Below, one piece after another: positions 6,763 through 14,602 of a stretch of DNA of 15,264 nt (position 1 is its first letter; each line of letters opens with the position of its first letter). This DNA is from JBFXDW01 sp050180745 (GTDB taxonomy: Bacteria > Pseudomonadota > Alphaproteobacteria > UBA9219), in the NCBI GenBank assembly GCA_050180745.1, contig JBFXDW010000044.1, positions 1-15,264 of the forward strand. The letters are read 5' to 3'. The position numbers and the translations under genes are program-made. The notes under the pieces were generated by a model. It was given only the letters and a program-made list of their open reading frames with translations, did not search any database and was not told the origin of the DNA.

Positions 6763-6893
6763 ATCCCTTTGTCAATATTTTCAGAACAGCACACACCGAT
6801 TCTCATAAAATTCAACAAGATAACTGGTTAACAGAGGGTATATGCGCACCTTCCCCTACGTGAAAAACCCATTTATACTGCCCCTATAACTAA

Positions 6894-6906
6894 GAGCCAG
6901 TTCATA
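6894..6906 (+). repeat. Solo IS-end-like sequence GAGCCAGTTCATA
   Basis: These 13 bases match 11-12 bases of the terminal repeats of the 144-bp element at 14828-14971, including the bordering TAA/TTA-like triplet. They sit 14 bp before the start codon of the ligase-like gene. No partner end was found nearby, so this may be a relic or a chance match. Confidence 0.35.
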
Positions 6907-6919
6907 TTGGATCAGCTAT

Positions 6920-8335
6920 ATGTCACATCAAAAACCCTCGCAACAGGTCACAGGCTCTTCCTTATGGATGTGGGGCCTGCTTGCCCTTTTAGCCTTTCTC
7001 CCCCTTCCTTTCGGCGCCAACCGCCCTTGGGCTGCGGATCTTATGGGCGTTGTTACGGCAAGTCTTATCTTCCTAATGCTGCGCACCGAACCCAACGCCC
7101 CTTGGCAAGAACTAAGCCAACGAATACGCCTTCGCGCCAGCCTGATCGGATTTACGCTCGTACTGGCATGGAGCTTTATCCAAACACTCTCTTCCACACC
7201 AGCTTCATGGCATCATCCTTTCTGGAAAGAGGCCGCCTCAATTTTAAGCCCTATGACAGGCAGCATTTCAATCGACCCAACCCTTTATTTTGAATCTTGC
7301 GCGCGCTTTTTAAGCTACATCCTTATTTTCGTCCTCGCTTTTGTTGCAGGATCAGACTCCAAGCGTGCGCTTCTTTGCCTCAAAAGCCTTACGCTGATCG
7401 GCACGAGCTATGCTCTTTACGGCCTCATTGCCTACGCTGCCGGAACCGAGACAATTTTATGGTATAAAAAATGGGCCTATCACACATTTCTGACCTCAAC
7501 TTTCGTCAACAAAAACAGCTATGCCGCCTATGCTGGATTAACACTTCTCCCCACGCTCAGCTATGTGCGCCAACGTTTCAAAGACAAATGGCGCAACCAT
7601 AAGGCTCATAAGAAAAATGCCTTTATGTTTCTTGAAAGCCTGTCACTTATTGATCTTGCCTTCCTGTTAAGCCCTATCATCATTCTGGCGGCGCTCTCTC
7701 TGACAGGGTCTCGTGCAGGCACCATAAGCTCTCTTTGTGCGGTTATGGCTTTCTTCATCAGCCTTAAGATCAATCGCCGCCGCAGAAAAGGAAAACAGTA
7801 TTTTGTATCCGCCCTCATTTTGCTCGGCTTTCTTTTCTTTGTCCTCATCGGAGGCCACACGCTCATCACGCGCTTTGAAGTAAACTACCTCAGCCAAGAT
7901 ACAGAGCTCCGCCTTAATGCCTATAAGCTGGCCTTGATGGCCATAGGCGACAATCCGTGGACGGGCTTTGGCTTTGACACATTTGATACGGCGTTTCGAC
8001 TCTATCGTGACGCAACGCTGCCCGTCTGGTTTCACCATGCCCACAATGATTATCTTGAGATGATCATGGACCTCGGCCTTCCGGCCGCTCTTCTTCTTTT
8101 TCTCTCTCTGGCTAGCCTTATCAGCTGCTGTATGAGTGGTGTTGCCAACCGCCATCAGAATGCTGTTTATCCCGCCATGGGTGTCGCTGCATCAACGCTC
8201 ATCATTATTCACAGCTTATTTGATTTTAGTATGCATATTCCAGCCATTGCCGCTCTTTACGCAGCGCTACTCGGGATTGCTTGTGCTCAAAGCTGGTCGC
8301 ACCGCATTACGAACGGCAACCCCTTGCGAAACTGA
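6920..8335 (+). CDS. O-antigen ligase / Wzy polymerase-like membrane protein
   Basis: The product has 471 aa and about ten to twelve predicted membrane segments (for example 16-31, 43-54, 74-90, 131-146, 245-262, 270-283, 296-312, 385-402 and 419-432). Signature elements of the O-antigen ligase/polymerase superfamily are present: FVNKNSYAAYAGL (195-207), LTGSRAG (261-267), NPWTGFGFDTF (345-355) and HHAHNDYLE (372-380) in the large periplasmic loop, then HSLFDFSMHIP (431-441). These proteins join or polymerise undecaprenyl-linked glycans on the periplasmic side. Next to a Wzc/Wza set, a Wzy-type polymerase is more likely than a lipid A-core ligase, but sequence alone does not separate the two. 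The ribosome site is weak (GGA 9 nt upstream). Its last 69 bp overlap, tail to tail, the end of the TPR-like gene. Confidence 0.88.
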   Translation: MSHQKPSQQVTGSSLWMWGLLALLAFLPLPFGANRPWAADLMGVVTASLIFLMLRTEPNAPWQELSQRIRLRASLIGFTLVLAWSFIQTLSSTPASWHHPFWKEAASILSPMTGSISIDPTLYFESCARFLSYILIFVLAFVAGSDSKRALLCLKSLTLIGTSYALYGLIAYAAGTETILWYKKWAYHTFLTSTFVNKNSYAAYAGLTLLPTLSYVRQRFKDKWRNHKAHKKNAFMFLESLSLIDLAFLLSPIIILAALSLTGSRAGTISSLCAVMAFFISLKINRRRRKGKQYFVSALILLGFLFFVLIGGHTLITRFEVNYLSQDTELRLNAYKLALMAIGDNPWTGFGFDTFDTAFRLYRDATLPVWFHHAHNDYLEMIMDLGLPAALLLFLSLASLISCCMSGVANRHQNAVYPAMGVAASTLIIIHSLFDFSMHIPAIAALYAALLGIACAQSWSHRITNGNPLRN

Positions 8336-9019
8336 ACGAAGGCGCTTAGAAACTGCGGCACGAAAATCAGTCAACGAAGACGCTCCCTCTAGCGCCGCTT
8401 CAACCTCTGACACATAACGCCCGCGTAAAGCTATACGCGCTAACTCATCAGCAGATAAAAGGGCTTGCTCTCGCATCAGCGTTGGCAAATAAAGCAGGCT
8501 GACATCATCAAGCTTGTCCCGAAAACGCATCCCCAAATCTAAACGCGCCAAAGTCAAGCGTGGCTCATAAGGAGCCGCACGAAGCGAGTTCACCCATGCC
8601 TGCACAGCACGCTCTGATACGGCTTTATCCTCATGATAATAAAGAAAAGACAAGCGAAACCACCCATAAGCATCAGCGGGCGCATCTTTAAGACTTCGCT
8701 CCTGCCACTCTTTGGCAGCAACAAAAAGGGGCTTGTCTTCAGGATTAGAGCGGAAGCGCTCCTCGGCAATCATGGCTAGATCAGATAAAACGCTTTTGTC
8801 TGCAAACCACTCAACAACATCGCGCCGCGTGCCCTCCAGTTTTTGTAAATCTGTCGGAGTCACTTTTTCCTGAACCAAAAGCTTTTCGCGGATATCATTG
8901 CCGGGAAGCATCTTCAGCCGCGCAATCAAAGACGGCACAGCAAGAACAAGCAAAACCAAGGCCAGTCCAGCTAGCCAAAAACGAAGAAATCTGTCTTGCT
9001 TAGTCGGTATAATAGTCAT
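8267..9019 (-). CDS. Membrane-anchored helical (TPR-like) protein of the polysaccharide locus
   Basis: From the ATG at 9019 the product has 250 aa. A basic start (MTIIPTKQDRFLRF) is followed by one membrane segment (WLAGLALVLLVLAVPSLIA, about 15-33), then an all-helical region. Repeated helix pairs such as EDKPLFVAAKEWQERSL, DAYGWFRLSFLYYHEDKAVS and RAVQAWVNSLRAAPYEPRLT have the Trp/Tyr/Ala spacing of tetratricopeptide-like repeats, suggesting a periplasmic adaptor. The frame stays open to ATGs at 9043 and 9064, within the wzc coding sequence; none has a good ribosome site. I chose the start with least overlap (20 bp), where reinitiation after the wzc stop is plausible. Its stop lies inside the convergent ligase-like gene. 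The role is inferred only from context: a helper of Wzc or of the polymerase. Confidence 0.75.
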   Translation of the reverse strand: MTIIPTKQDRFLRFWLAGLALVLLVLAVPSLIARLKMLPGNDIREKLLVQEKVTPTDLQKLEGTRRDVVEWFADKSVLSDLAMIAEERFRSNPEDKPLFVAAKEWQERSLKDAPADAYGWFRLSFLYYHEDKAVSERAVQAWVNSLRAAPYEPRLTLARLDLGMRFRDKLDDVSLLYLPTLMREQALLSADELARIALRGRYVSEVEAALEGASSLTDFRAAVSKRLRSVSQGVAVRNAVRPALSTSNPE

Positions 9020-11198
9020 GATAGCGGTGATTATAATAGCCATCACCGTAGCTTGCCAGCTCATTCATATTGATCTGGTTCAAAACAGCCCCAGCAATAC
9101 GACAATCAAGGCTTTGAAGCTGATGCAGCGCCTGCATCACGGCATCTCGAGATGTTTCAGCCCATTTCACAAGAAAGAGGCTTGTATCAACAACACGAGC
9201 AACCATCGCCGCATCACTCACCGCCAGAATCGGAGGCGTATCAATCACAACCAGATCATAAGCATTACTCCATGCTTCTATCATCTTGGCCATATGTTGC
9301 GAGCCAAGTAAATCCTGCGCATTTGGTGCTTTCCCAAAAGCAGGTAGCACATGAAGACCCGCAACGGAAGGATCATGACGCACAGCTTCTTTAAATTTAC
9401 AACGTCCCGTCAACAATGCGGATAAATCCTTGCCATTTGCTGGAATTTCTAATGTCCGCGCAATACGGGGACGGCGCAAATCCGCATCAACCAGCAAAAC
9501 TCTGTTGCCCGCTGTTGCCAAAGAACGCGCCAAAGACAAACAGAACGTTGTCTTACCCTCACCCGGACCAGAGCTCGTTACCATGACACTCTTTGGTGGA
9601 TTATCAACATTTGAAAAATGAATGGCCGTACGCACTGTACGCAAAGCTTCGCTATAAGCCGAAAGCGGTTTATCCACAACGTAATCTTCCGGTTTCTTTT
9701 GTTTAGGAAGATCACGCAAGAAAGGCACTTGCCCGATAACAGGGACACCGATAACTTCCTCGAGCTGTGGTGCAGTCCGGAACCCTTGATCCAAAAATTC
9801 TGATAGATAAGCATACAGAAGACCCAAAGCCCCCCCTATAAAACCACCCACCAAAAAGAACAGCCATGGTTGCGGGAAAGAGGAGGAAAGAGGCACATCA
9901 GCCCGCGCAATAACCCGCGTATCAGGAAGCTGCATATCTTGCTGTTCTGAATTTTGCTTAAACCGATTGAGAAAGTTCTCATAAAGCGTCCGATTAGCAT
10001 CGGCCTCCCGTTGCAACTGACGCAGCTGAACGGATGATTTCATCTCAGTTCCAGCTTTCTGCTCTAGTTTACGCAGATCGGCATCAAGCTGCCGCTCCTT
10101 AGCACGCGCAATGTTAACCTCGCCTTCAAGAGACTTGAGAATCTTTTGAACCTCCTCTTGAATCTTCCCCTTAACATCAAGGCTCTCTGCCTGCATCTTA
10201 ATCATTGTCGGATGACGATCACCATACCGCGAAGACAATTCTGCAGCCTTGCGTTGTACTGTCGCTTCCTGTTCGCGAAGCCGTTGGATCAGAGACGAAG
10301 ACAACACATCCGAAGAACCTTCAATCCCTGCCCCAGACTGTACAAGCTCTCTCGCATTTCGCAAACGAGCAACAGCTTGCGAAGCTTCCGCACGTGCTTC
10401 GATAAGCTGTATATTGATTTCCTGCATTTGCTTGGAAGATAATGTGCTGCCTTCAACTTGAATCAGGTTCTTCTTTTGGCGAAAATCTTCAACCGCTTTT
10501 TCTGAAACTTCAACCTTTTGCCGCAATGAGCCAAGACGCTCTGAAAGCCAGCTATTAGCCCGCGCAATCACTTCATATTTAGCTTCCAATTGATCGACAA
10601 GATATTCGTCAACCACAGCGTTAGCAATTTCTGCTGCTTGGTCAGGATTCCCAGACTCAAATGAAACATTAATACTCAGCGACATGCCATCGTTATAAAC
10701 ATTAAGACGATTTCGCAAAATGTTAGCCGCCTGCGTACGAGCGCGATGTATTTTAGCTTCTTTGTTTTCTTCCGTTTCTTCAGCCTCATCATCCTTAGAA
10801 AAAAGACGAGACAACCAACCCGCAGGAGGGTTAAATTCAGGATTGTCAACAAGCCATAATTTTTTGACCACGCGATCAAGAACAGCACGTGATAAGAGAA
10901 TATCGATTTCGCTACGGATCGAAGCGTTATTGAGCGGCGTAGCCTGCAAGGAGTTCGGTCCAACCTCAAACATTTTCGTCTGACGCGAATCAAGCAGCAA
11001 CACAGCCTCAGCTTTGTAACGCGGGGATATAACAAGGGAAACGATAAGCCCCAATACAGCAAAGGCCCCCATCAAACGAAGAATAATTTTAAGCCGCCGT
11101 TTAAGAAGACGCGAAGCCTCACGCATATCCATGGTTTGAAAAAAGATTCGCTTGGCTCCAGATGTCTTTTCTATCTGAGCAGGAATGTTGTCTGACAT
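9000..11198 (-). CDS. Wzc-type polysaccharide co-polymerase with BY-kinase domain
   Basis: The protein has 732 aa and full Wzc architecture. A cytoplasmic N-terminus, membrane segment 1 (about 39-57), a Wzz chain-length domain, a long periplasmic coiled coil (205-415) and a GNVR-like segment lead to membrane segment 2 (445-464). The cytoplasmic tyrosine kinase follows: Walker A SSGPGEGKTT (542-551), Walker A' VLLVDADLRRPR (567-578) and Walker B LVVIDTPP (649-656). The tail YGDGYYNHRYHDYYTD has six Tyr (717, 721, 722, 726, 729, 730), the usual autophosphorylation cluster. Such proteins set polymer length and link the inner-membrane polymerase to the export pore; cycles of tyrosine phosphorylation control their assembly. 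GGGA precedes the ATG, 12 bp after the wza-like stop, so the two are co-transcribed. Its cognate phosphatase (Wzb) is not in the window. Confidence 0.95.
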   Translation of the reverse strand: MSDNIPAQIEKTSGAKRIFFQTMDMREASRLLKRRLKIILRLMGAFAVLGLIVSLVISPRYKAEAVLLLDSRQTKMFEVGPNSLQATPLNNASIRSEIDILLSRAVLDRVVKKLWLVDNPEFNPPAGWLSRLFSKDDEAEETEENKEAKIHRARTQAANILRNRLNVYNDGMSLSINVSFESGNPDQAAEIANAVVDEYLVDQLEAKYEVIARANSWLSERLGSLRQKVEVSEKAVEDFRQKKNLIQVEGSTLSSKQMQEINIQLIEARAEASQAVARLRNARELVQSGAGIEGSSDVLSSSLIQRLREQEATVQRKAAELSSRYGDRHPTMIKMQAESLDVKGKIQEEVQKILKSLEGEVNIARAKERQLDADLRKLEQKAGTEMKSSVQLRQLQREADANRTLYENFLNRFKQNSEQQDMQLPDTRVIARADVPLSSSFPQPWLFFLVGGFIGGALGLLYAYLSEFLDQGFRTAPQLEEVIGVPVIGQVPFLRDLPKQKKPEDYVVDKPLSAYSEALRTVRTAIHFSNVDNPPKSVMVTSSGPGEGKTTFCLSLARSLATAGNRVLLVDADLRRPRIARTLEIPANGKDLSALLTGRCKFKEAVRHDPSVAGLHVLPAFGKAPNAQDLLGSQHMAKMIEAWSNAYDLVVIDTPPILAVSDAAMVARVVDTSLFLVKWAETSRDAVMQALHQLQSLDCRIAGAVLNQINMNELASYGDGYYNHRYHDYYTD

Positions 11199-11210
11199 GA
11201 TATTTCCCGT

Positions 11211-11852
11211 TTAAAAAAACCGCTCTGGCACACGAACGATGTCACCAGGCAGAATCGTCGTTTCTTCATCAACTCTTTGAGCTTTTTGTTTGCCTCGCGT
11301 CACCGTAGTTCCTGATTTGTCTGCACGATAGGTGTAGCCCCCACCAAGCGCCACAGCATTCAAGACGGTTATGCCACTGACATAAGGATAACTTCCTGGA
11401 TTGGAAACTTCGCCAAGAATAAAAAAGGGACGATAATTGACAACTTCAGCATTAACACGAGGATCACGCAGATAGCCCTTCATAAGCGAACGCCGCACAG
11501 ACGTCTCAAACTGTTCCAGCGTCAAGCCTTGCGCTTGCATGTTACCGATCAAAGGCACGGCAATCGTTCCGGTGCTTCCAACTTCATATTCACCGGACAA
11601 ATCCGCTTCGCCAAAAACCGTGAGTTTAACTTTATCACCAGACCCAAGCGTATAACTTGCTGCCTGAGCATCCGTTGCCCTAGCAGAGGCCACAGGCTGT
11701 TGGCTCTGCTTTGTGGACACAGAGGCCGCATCATTGCTTTCCCAAAATGCCACATCATCCCAAAACGCATGCGCAGGTGTTGCGCTTAACGACAACATCA
11801 GGCCCGATAAAATCAAAATAGAAAAGAGCAGTTTACGCATCAATAATACCAT
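11211..11852 (-). CDS. Short Wza-type polysaccharide export (OPX) protein
   Basis: The product has 213 aa. A signal peptide (MVLLMRKLLFSILILSGLML to A29, ending TPAHA) is followed by a low-complexity linker, the Poly_export domain (67-139, beginning YTLGSGDKVKLTVFGEADLS) and one SLBB-type domain (142-195, ILGEVSNPGSYPYVSGITVL). The protein ends at VRVPERFF. It thus lacks the later domains and the C-terminal amphipathic helix by which full-length Wza (about 380 aa) makes an outer-membrane pore. No lipobox Cys follows the signal peptide, so it is probably a soluble periplasmic ring and needs a separate channel. The start is sure: AGGAGG lies 8 nt before the ATG at 11852. It is the first gene of the unit with wzc. 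Confidence 0.92.
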   Translation of the reverse strand: MVLLMRKLLFSILILSGLMLSLSATPAHAFWDDVAFWESNDAASVSTKQSQQPVASARATDAQAASYTLGSGDKVKLTVFGEADLSGEYEVGSTGTIAVPLIGNMQAQGLTLEQFETSVRRSLMKGYLRDPRVNAEVVNYRPFFILGEVSNPGSYPYVSGITVLNAVALGGGYTYRADKSGTTVTRGKQKAQRVDEETTILPGDIVRVPERFF

Positions 11853-11880
11853 CGCTCAGTCCTCCTGTAGCGGCGATCTT

Positions 11881-11909
11881 ACTATAAAAAAACAAAAATT
11901 TTCGTTAAC
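11881..11909 (-). promoter_or_regulatory. Candidate promoter of the wza-wzc unit
   Basis: On the minus strand, GTTAAC (complement of 11904-11909) and TATAGT (complement of 11881-11886) are 17 bp apart in an A/T-rich stretch. The -10 box is a good match and the -35 box a weak one. Transcription would start about 20 bp before the wza ribosome site. Confidence 0.4.
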
Positions 11910-11973
11910 ACAAAAAAACTATCCCAAAAACAAGCCAAAAAACTGCATAGAGGCCTCTTTAAACTCGCCTCAC

Positions 11974-12006
11974 AAAGCTTTCTTCCCTACAGGAAGAAAG
12001 CTTTTT
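11974..12006 (-). terminator. Strong hairpin between the beta-barrel gene and wza
   Basis: A perfect 13-bp stem, AAAGCTTTCTTCC (11974-11986) with GGAAGAAAGCTTT (11992-12004), encloses a 5-nt loop. It lies 11 bp after the stop of the beta-barrel gene. The longer T run (five) is on the plus strand; the minus strand ends TTTG. It probably ends or weakens minus-strand transcription and divides the locus into two units. Confidence 0.65.
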
Positions 12007-12016
12007 AAGCCTTATG

Positions 12017-13339
12017 TTAATAATGGATGCCAACTCGCATCATAACCAAGTGCCTCGCATAGTCATTATCGACTTCGCTTGACTCGCGGCCTTCCCAATT
12101 ATACATGGCATCCGTATAAAGGTTGCGGCTGATAAGATACCGTGTACCACAACCAACGCCCAACACGTCATCTTGACGCTCTGTTGACCCATTGAAGTCA
12201 TAACGCGAAAATCCAAGATTGCCTTCTAGCAAGATATTCCGATACAGCTCATGGGTAACCGTTACCGAACCGCCTGTCGCATAATAGCTGTTATAGTTGG
12301 TGATGCTGGTTTCCTCGAGTGTTCGGTTAGCCTCCAACACAACAGAGGTCAGTCCCGTTGGGTTCCAATCAATACGACCTCCAACGCGTGGCGAACTTAA
12401 ATGTTTGGTTGTCGCGAAATCATCATAATCACGGACCATCCACCCAGCATAGACGTCCAAAGAAGTAATACCTCCCATATCCACAGTCGTCCCAGCCAAA
12501 GCTTCATACCCTGTAGCATCATGCTCTTTGTAATCCGTATAAGGACGCGTCTCATAAGACGCACGCAAATAAGGCGAGACATTTCCTGTCATCGCGTAGT
12601 CCCATGTCATCGTTGTCTTATGCTCATCGCGAGACCGCAAGCTTTGGTCGATAGCACCACCTGCTGCAGGCGTATCGTCATAACGGAAACGTTTGAAATC
12701 ATAATCAAGGGTCAAATGAAGACTGCCAACACCACGATAGAATGTCATGCCCGCTTTGCTCAGATTAAAGGTCACAGGTACACGCCCGTTCACATCATTC
12801 GGAGAGGTCCGTGATTCAGCCAAATACTGATGGCCCATCCGGCCCTCAACCCACATACGGTTTAGAATGTCATAACGGCCAGCGGCATCAACCACCATAC
12901 TTTGGTAATTTTCATCCGGGTTTTGACTGTAATAGGCAAAGTCACCAAAAGTCGTAATTGACAAAGCATGACGACCCCAGTTCGAGAATAAATTAACAAC
13001 AGGACGAATAATTCCGTGAACGTCCTCACGCTCATCCCCATCCGTTGCAAAGAGGTTGGACTCGTAGTTTTCGCCAAGTTCTAACGAGGGATACATCTCA
13101 AAAGAGCCAAACTCAACCGGCACAGGATCATAATCGGGACGCGCATGCTCAAGCACAGACTCGGCACGGTCAGGCCGATCATTTTTCAGATTAGTCGGAC
13201 GCGCAACAGCGATCGAACCATCTGGCTCGGCGCGGCCACCGAACAATCCTTCTGGTCCATACGCATGAGCGGGCGAGCTCATAGCAAGCAGACAAGAGAC
13301 AATTAAAAATGAGCGTTTCGCATTATTAGTAAAATACAT
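12017..13339 (-). CDS. Outer-membrane beta-barrel protein, BBP2 type, of the polysaccharide locus
   Basis: The product has 440 aa. A signal peptide (MYFTNNAKRSFLIVSCLLAM to AHA26) precedes a mature N-terminal linker rich in charge and Pro, then alternating amphipathic strands from FEMYPSLELGENYESNLFAT (about 79) to the C-terminus, ending IHY, as outer-membrane barrels do. The GENYESNLFAT start and strand-turn pattern resemble putative beta-barrel porin 2 proteins found in exopolysaccharide operons. The likely role is the outer-membrane channel for polymer leaving the short Wza protein; this is inference from family and position. The start is the ATG at 13339, with AAGAGG 7 nt upstream; a TTG 3 bp before it is less likely. 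It lies 17 bp after the secreted-protein gene, so the two form an operon. Confidence 0.85.
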   Translation of the reverse strand: MYFTNNAKRSFLIVSCLLAMSSPAHAYGPEGLFGGRAEPDGSIAVARPTNLKNDRPDRAESVLEHARPDYDPVPVEFGSFEMYPSLELGENYESNLFATDGDEREDVHGIIRPVVNLFSNWGRHALSITTFGDFAYYSQNPDENYQSMVVDAAGRYDILNRMWVEGRMGHQYLAESRTSPNDVNGRVPVTFNLSKAGMTFYRGVGSLHLTLDYDFKRFRYDDTPAAGGAIDQSLRSRDEHKTTMTWDYAMTGNVSPYLRASYETRPYTDYKEHDATGYEALAGTTVDMGGITSLDVYAGWMVRDYDDFATTKHLSSPRVGGRIDWNPTGLTSVVLEANRTLEETSITNYNSYYATGGSVTVTHELYRNILLEGNLGFSRYDFNGSTERQDDVLGVGCGTRYLISRNLYTDAMYNWEGRESSEVDNDYARHLVMMRVGIHY

Positions 13340-13356
13340 CAAAGAACCTCTTAGGT

Positions 13357-13932
13357 TTAATCAGAACTGGCTTTGTTACGCCCCGAAGGTACCGTTGGAG
13401 CAATCGTTACAGGCGGCAACCCAGGGCTACGCATGGATGGATTCATGAAGAGCAAAGGCTCGCCCGTCAGATTGGAAGCTTGAATCCAGCTATCCTCGCA
13501 AAGGTTAGGCTGGCCCGCTTCAACCACGACCGGAGAGCTGGCAAAACTCTGCGTCGTTGTTACGATCGTTGTATGAAGCTCTGTTCCATATTGCTTTTCA
13601 GGAAGAGCCTCAACGATACGGCGCAGCTCTGCACATACAGGAGCCACTGTTGGTGGAGTGATGCTGGGAGCAAACTCACCCGCCACAGACAGCATACGTT
13701 GTGCATAGTCAGGATCCGCCGTCAAACGGCGCTCTGTCATTGACAAAAGACCACGCACAATCGGATCAACATTTTCATTGTTGCTTTGAGCCAACACCCT
13801 CAGCTGAGTCAGATCCTTGCTTTGTAAAAGCTGTTGCACATTGCTCTCGATTTGCCCATCAGCACGAACCGGCTGAACTGCCAGACAGAGGAGAGCGGCT
13901 CCTAAAATCATTACGCCAGAAAAATGTCGCAT
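13357..13932 (-). CDS. Secreted protein of unknown function, upstream of the beta-barrel gene
   Basis: From the ATG at 13932 the product has 191 aa. It has a clear signal peptide (MRHFSGVMILGAALLCLAVQ, cleaved after VRA24) and a mature region of mainly helices (IESNVQQLLQSKDLTQLRVL, VRGLLSMTERRLTADPDYAQ). A Thr-rich middle (ELHTTIVTTTQSFA) leads to a proline-rich tail (GLPPVTIAPTVPSG). The mature part has two Cys (in VAPVCAEL and QPNLCEDSW) that could form one disulfide. The frame extends to 13980, but that would bury the signal peptide behind 16 residues; GGGA sits before the 13932 start. No family recognised. It is 17 bp before the beta-barrel gene, so it is a candidate periplasmic partner of the barrel. 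Confidence 0.8.
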   Translation of the reverse strand: MRHFSGVMILGAALLCLAVQPVRADGQIESNVQQLLQSKDLTQLRVLAQSNNENVDPIVRGLLSMTERRLTADPDYAQRMLSVAGEFAPSITPPTVAPVCAELRRIVEALPEKQYGTELHTTIVTTTQSFASSPVVVEAGQPNLCEDSWIQASNLTGEPLLFMNPSMRSPGLPPVTIAPTVPSGRNKASSD

Positions 13933-14031
13933 AAGAAATGTCCCGTTCAAAAGGAATGGATAAGACCCTCTTGTACCCATTTTTGACGGAAAATGCTATA
14001 TTTTTTTATATTTCATTAATAATTTCACCAA

Positions 14032-14064
14032 ACACAAAAGAAAGCCCCTGCTATACAGGGGCTT
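14032..14064 (-). terminator. Intrinsic terminator of the HELVH protein gene
   Basis: On the minus strand AAGCCCCTG, a TATAG loop and CAGGGGCTT form a perfect 9-bp stem (14042-14050 with 14056-14064), followed by TCTTTTG. It lies 25 bp after the stop codon. Confidence 0.85.
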
Positions 14065-14089
14065 CCTAATGGTCTCTTTTTTGAAAAGT

Positions 14090-14602
14090 TTATTGAGCCA
14101 TAGCAACCGTCTGTACAGGACAAGATGCCATGCGTTGAATCCATGAAGCCCTTACAATCGGATAATGGCCACGCCCCTCTAACCATCTGTTTTGTAATGT
14201 ATAAGCCTGCTCTTCCTTGGAACGCTCACAGCTCCAACGAGCGCGGGGAGTAAAACTTTGGGCATAGTGAACAAGCTCATGAACCAGAAGGCTGAGTTGT
14301 GTCCCATCGCGCTCATCAAACAAATGATGATCCACAACCACCATTCCTCCAAAGAAAAGGGCTCCGGGCGTACCACGCGCCCGAATGGTGCTGTGCGCAG
14401 CTATACGCCGCAACATACCGCGGCTAGCAAAAACCTTAGGAAGCGCAGGAACATGAATTCCCGTTTGAACTTCAACCCACGCCATAAGCGGCGCAACGAT
14501 TGTCGCAGGAAGTGTCGTGTTTTCGTCATAGTAAGCTTGTGCAGAATGCGGGAAAGCTACTAAAAGAGCTGACAGGAATATGAATAAAATAAGCTTTTTC
14601 AT
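14090..14602 (-). CDS. Secreted zincin-like metallopeptidase (HELVH)
   Basis: The product has 170 aa with a signal peptide (MKKLILFIFLSALLVAFPHS, cleaved after AQA23), so it acts in the periplasm or outside the cell. Residues 106-114 read LLVHELVHY: H108, E109 and H112 form the HExxH motif of zinc metallopeptidases. A Glu 18-19 residues after H112 (CERSKEEQAYTLQNRWL, E130 or E131) lies in a helix and could be the third ligand, as in gluzincins. Cys125 and Cys161 may form a disulfide. This small size, with HELVHY and a CERxxEEQAY helix, resembles an uncharacterised secreted family; no activity is proved by the sequence. GGTGG is a weak ribosome site 6 nt before the ATG. It is a single-gene unit, closed by its own terminator. 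Confidence 0.8.
   Translation of the reverse strand: MKKLILFIFLSALLVAFPHSAQAYYDENTTLPATIVAPLMAWVEVQTGIHVPALPKVFASRGMLRRIAAHSTIRARGTPGALFFGGMVVVDHHLFDERDGTQLSLLVHELVHYAQSFTPRARWSCERSKEEQAYTLQNRWLEGRGHYPIVRASWIQRMASCPVQTVAMAQ

Noticed and set aside
10146..10461. Several overlapping plus-strand frames opposite the Wzc coiled coil
   Set aside because: They arise from the biased Gln/Glu/Arg/Ala codons of the coiled coil on the other strand and have no start signals.
13362..13377. AGAACTGGCTTTGTTA, similar to the MITE right end
   Set aside because: Only the core GAACTGGC is shared, it lies within the coding end of the secreted-protein gene, and there is no partner end or duplication.
13933..13980. 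Longer start for the secreted protein (MGTRGSYPFLL...)
   Set aside because: It would place 16 residues before a clear signal peptide; the ATG at 13932 gives a normal export signal.
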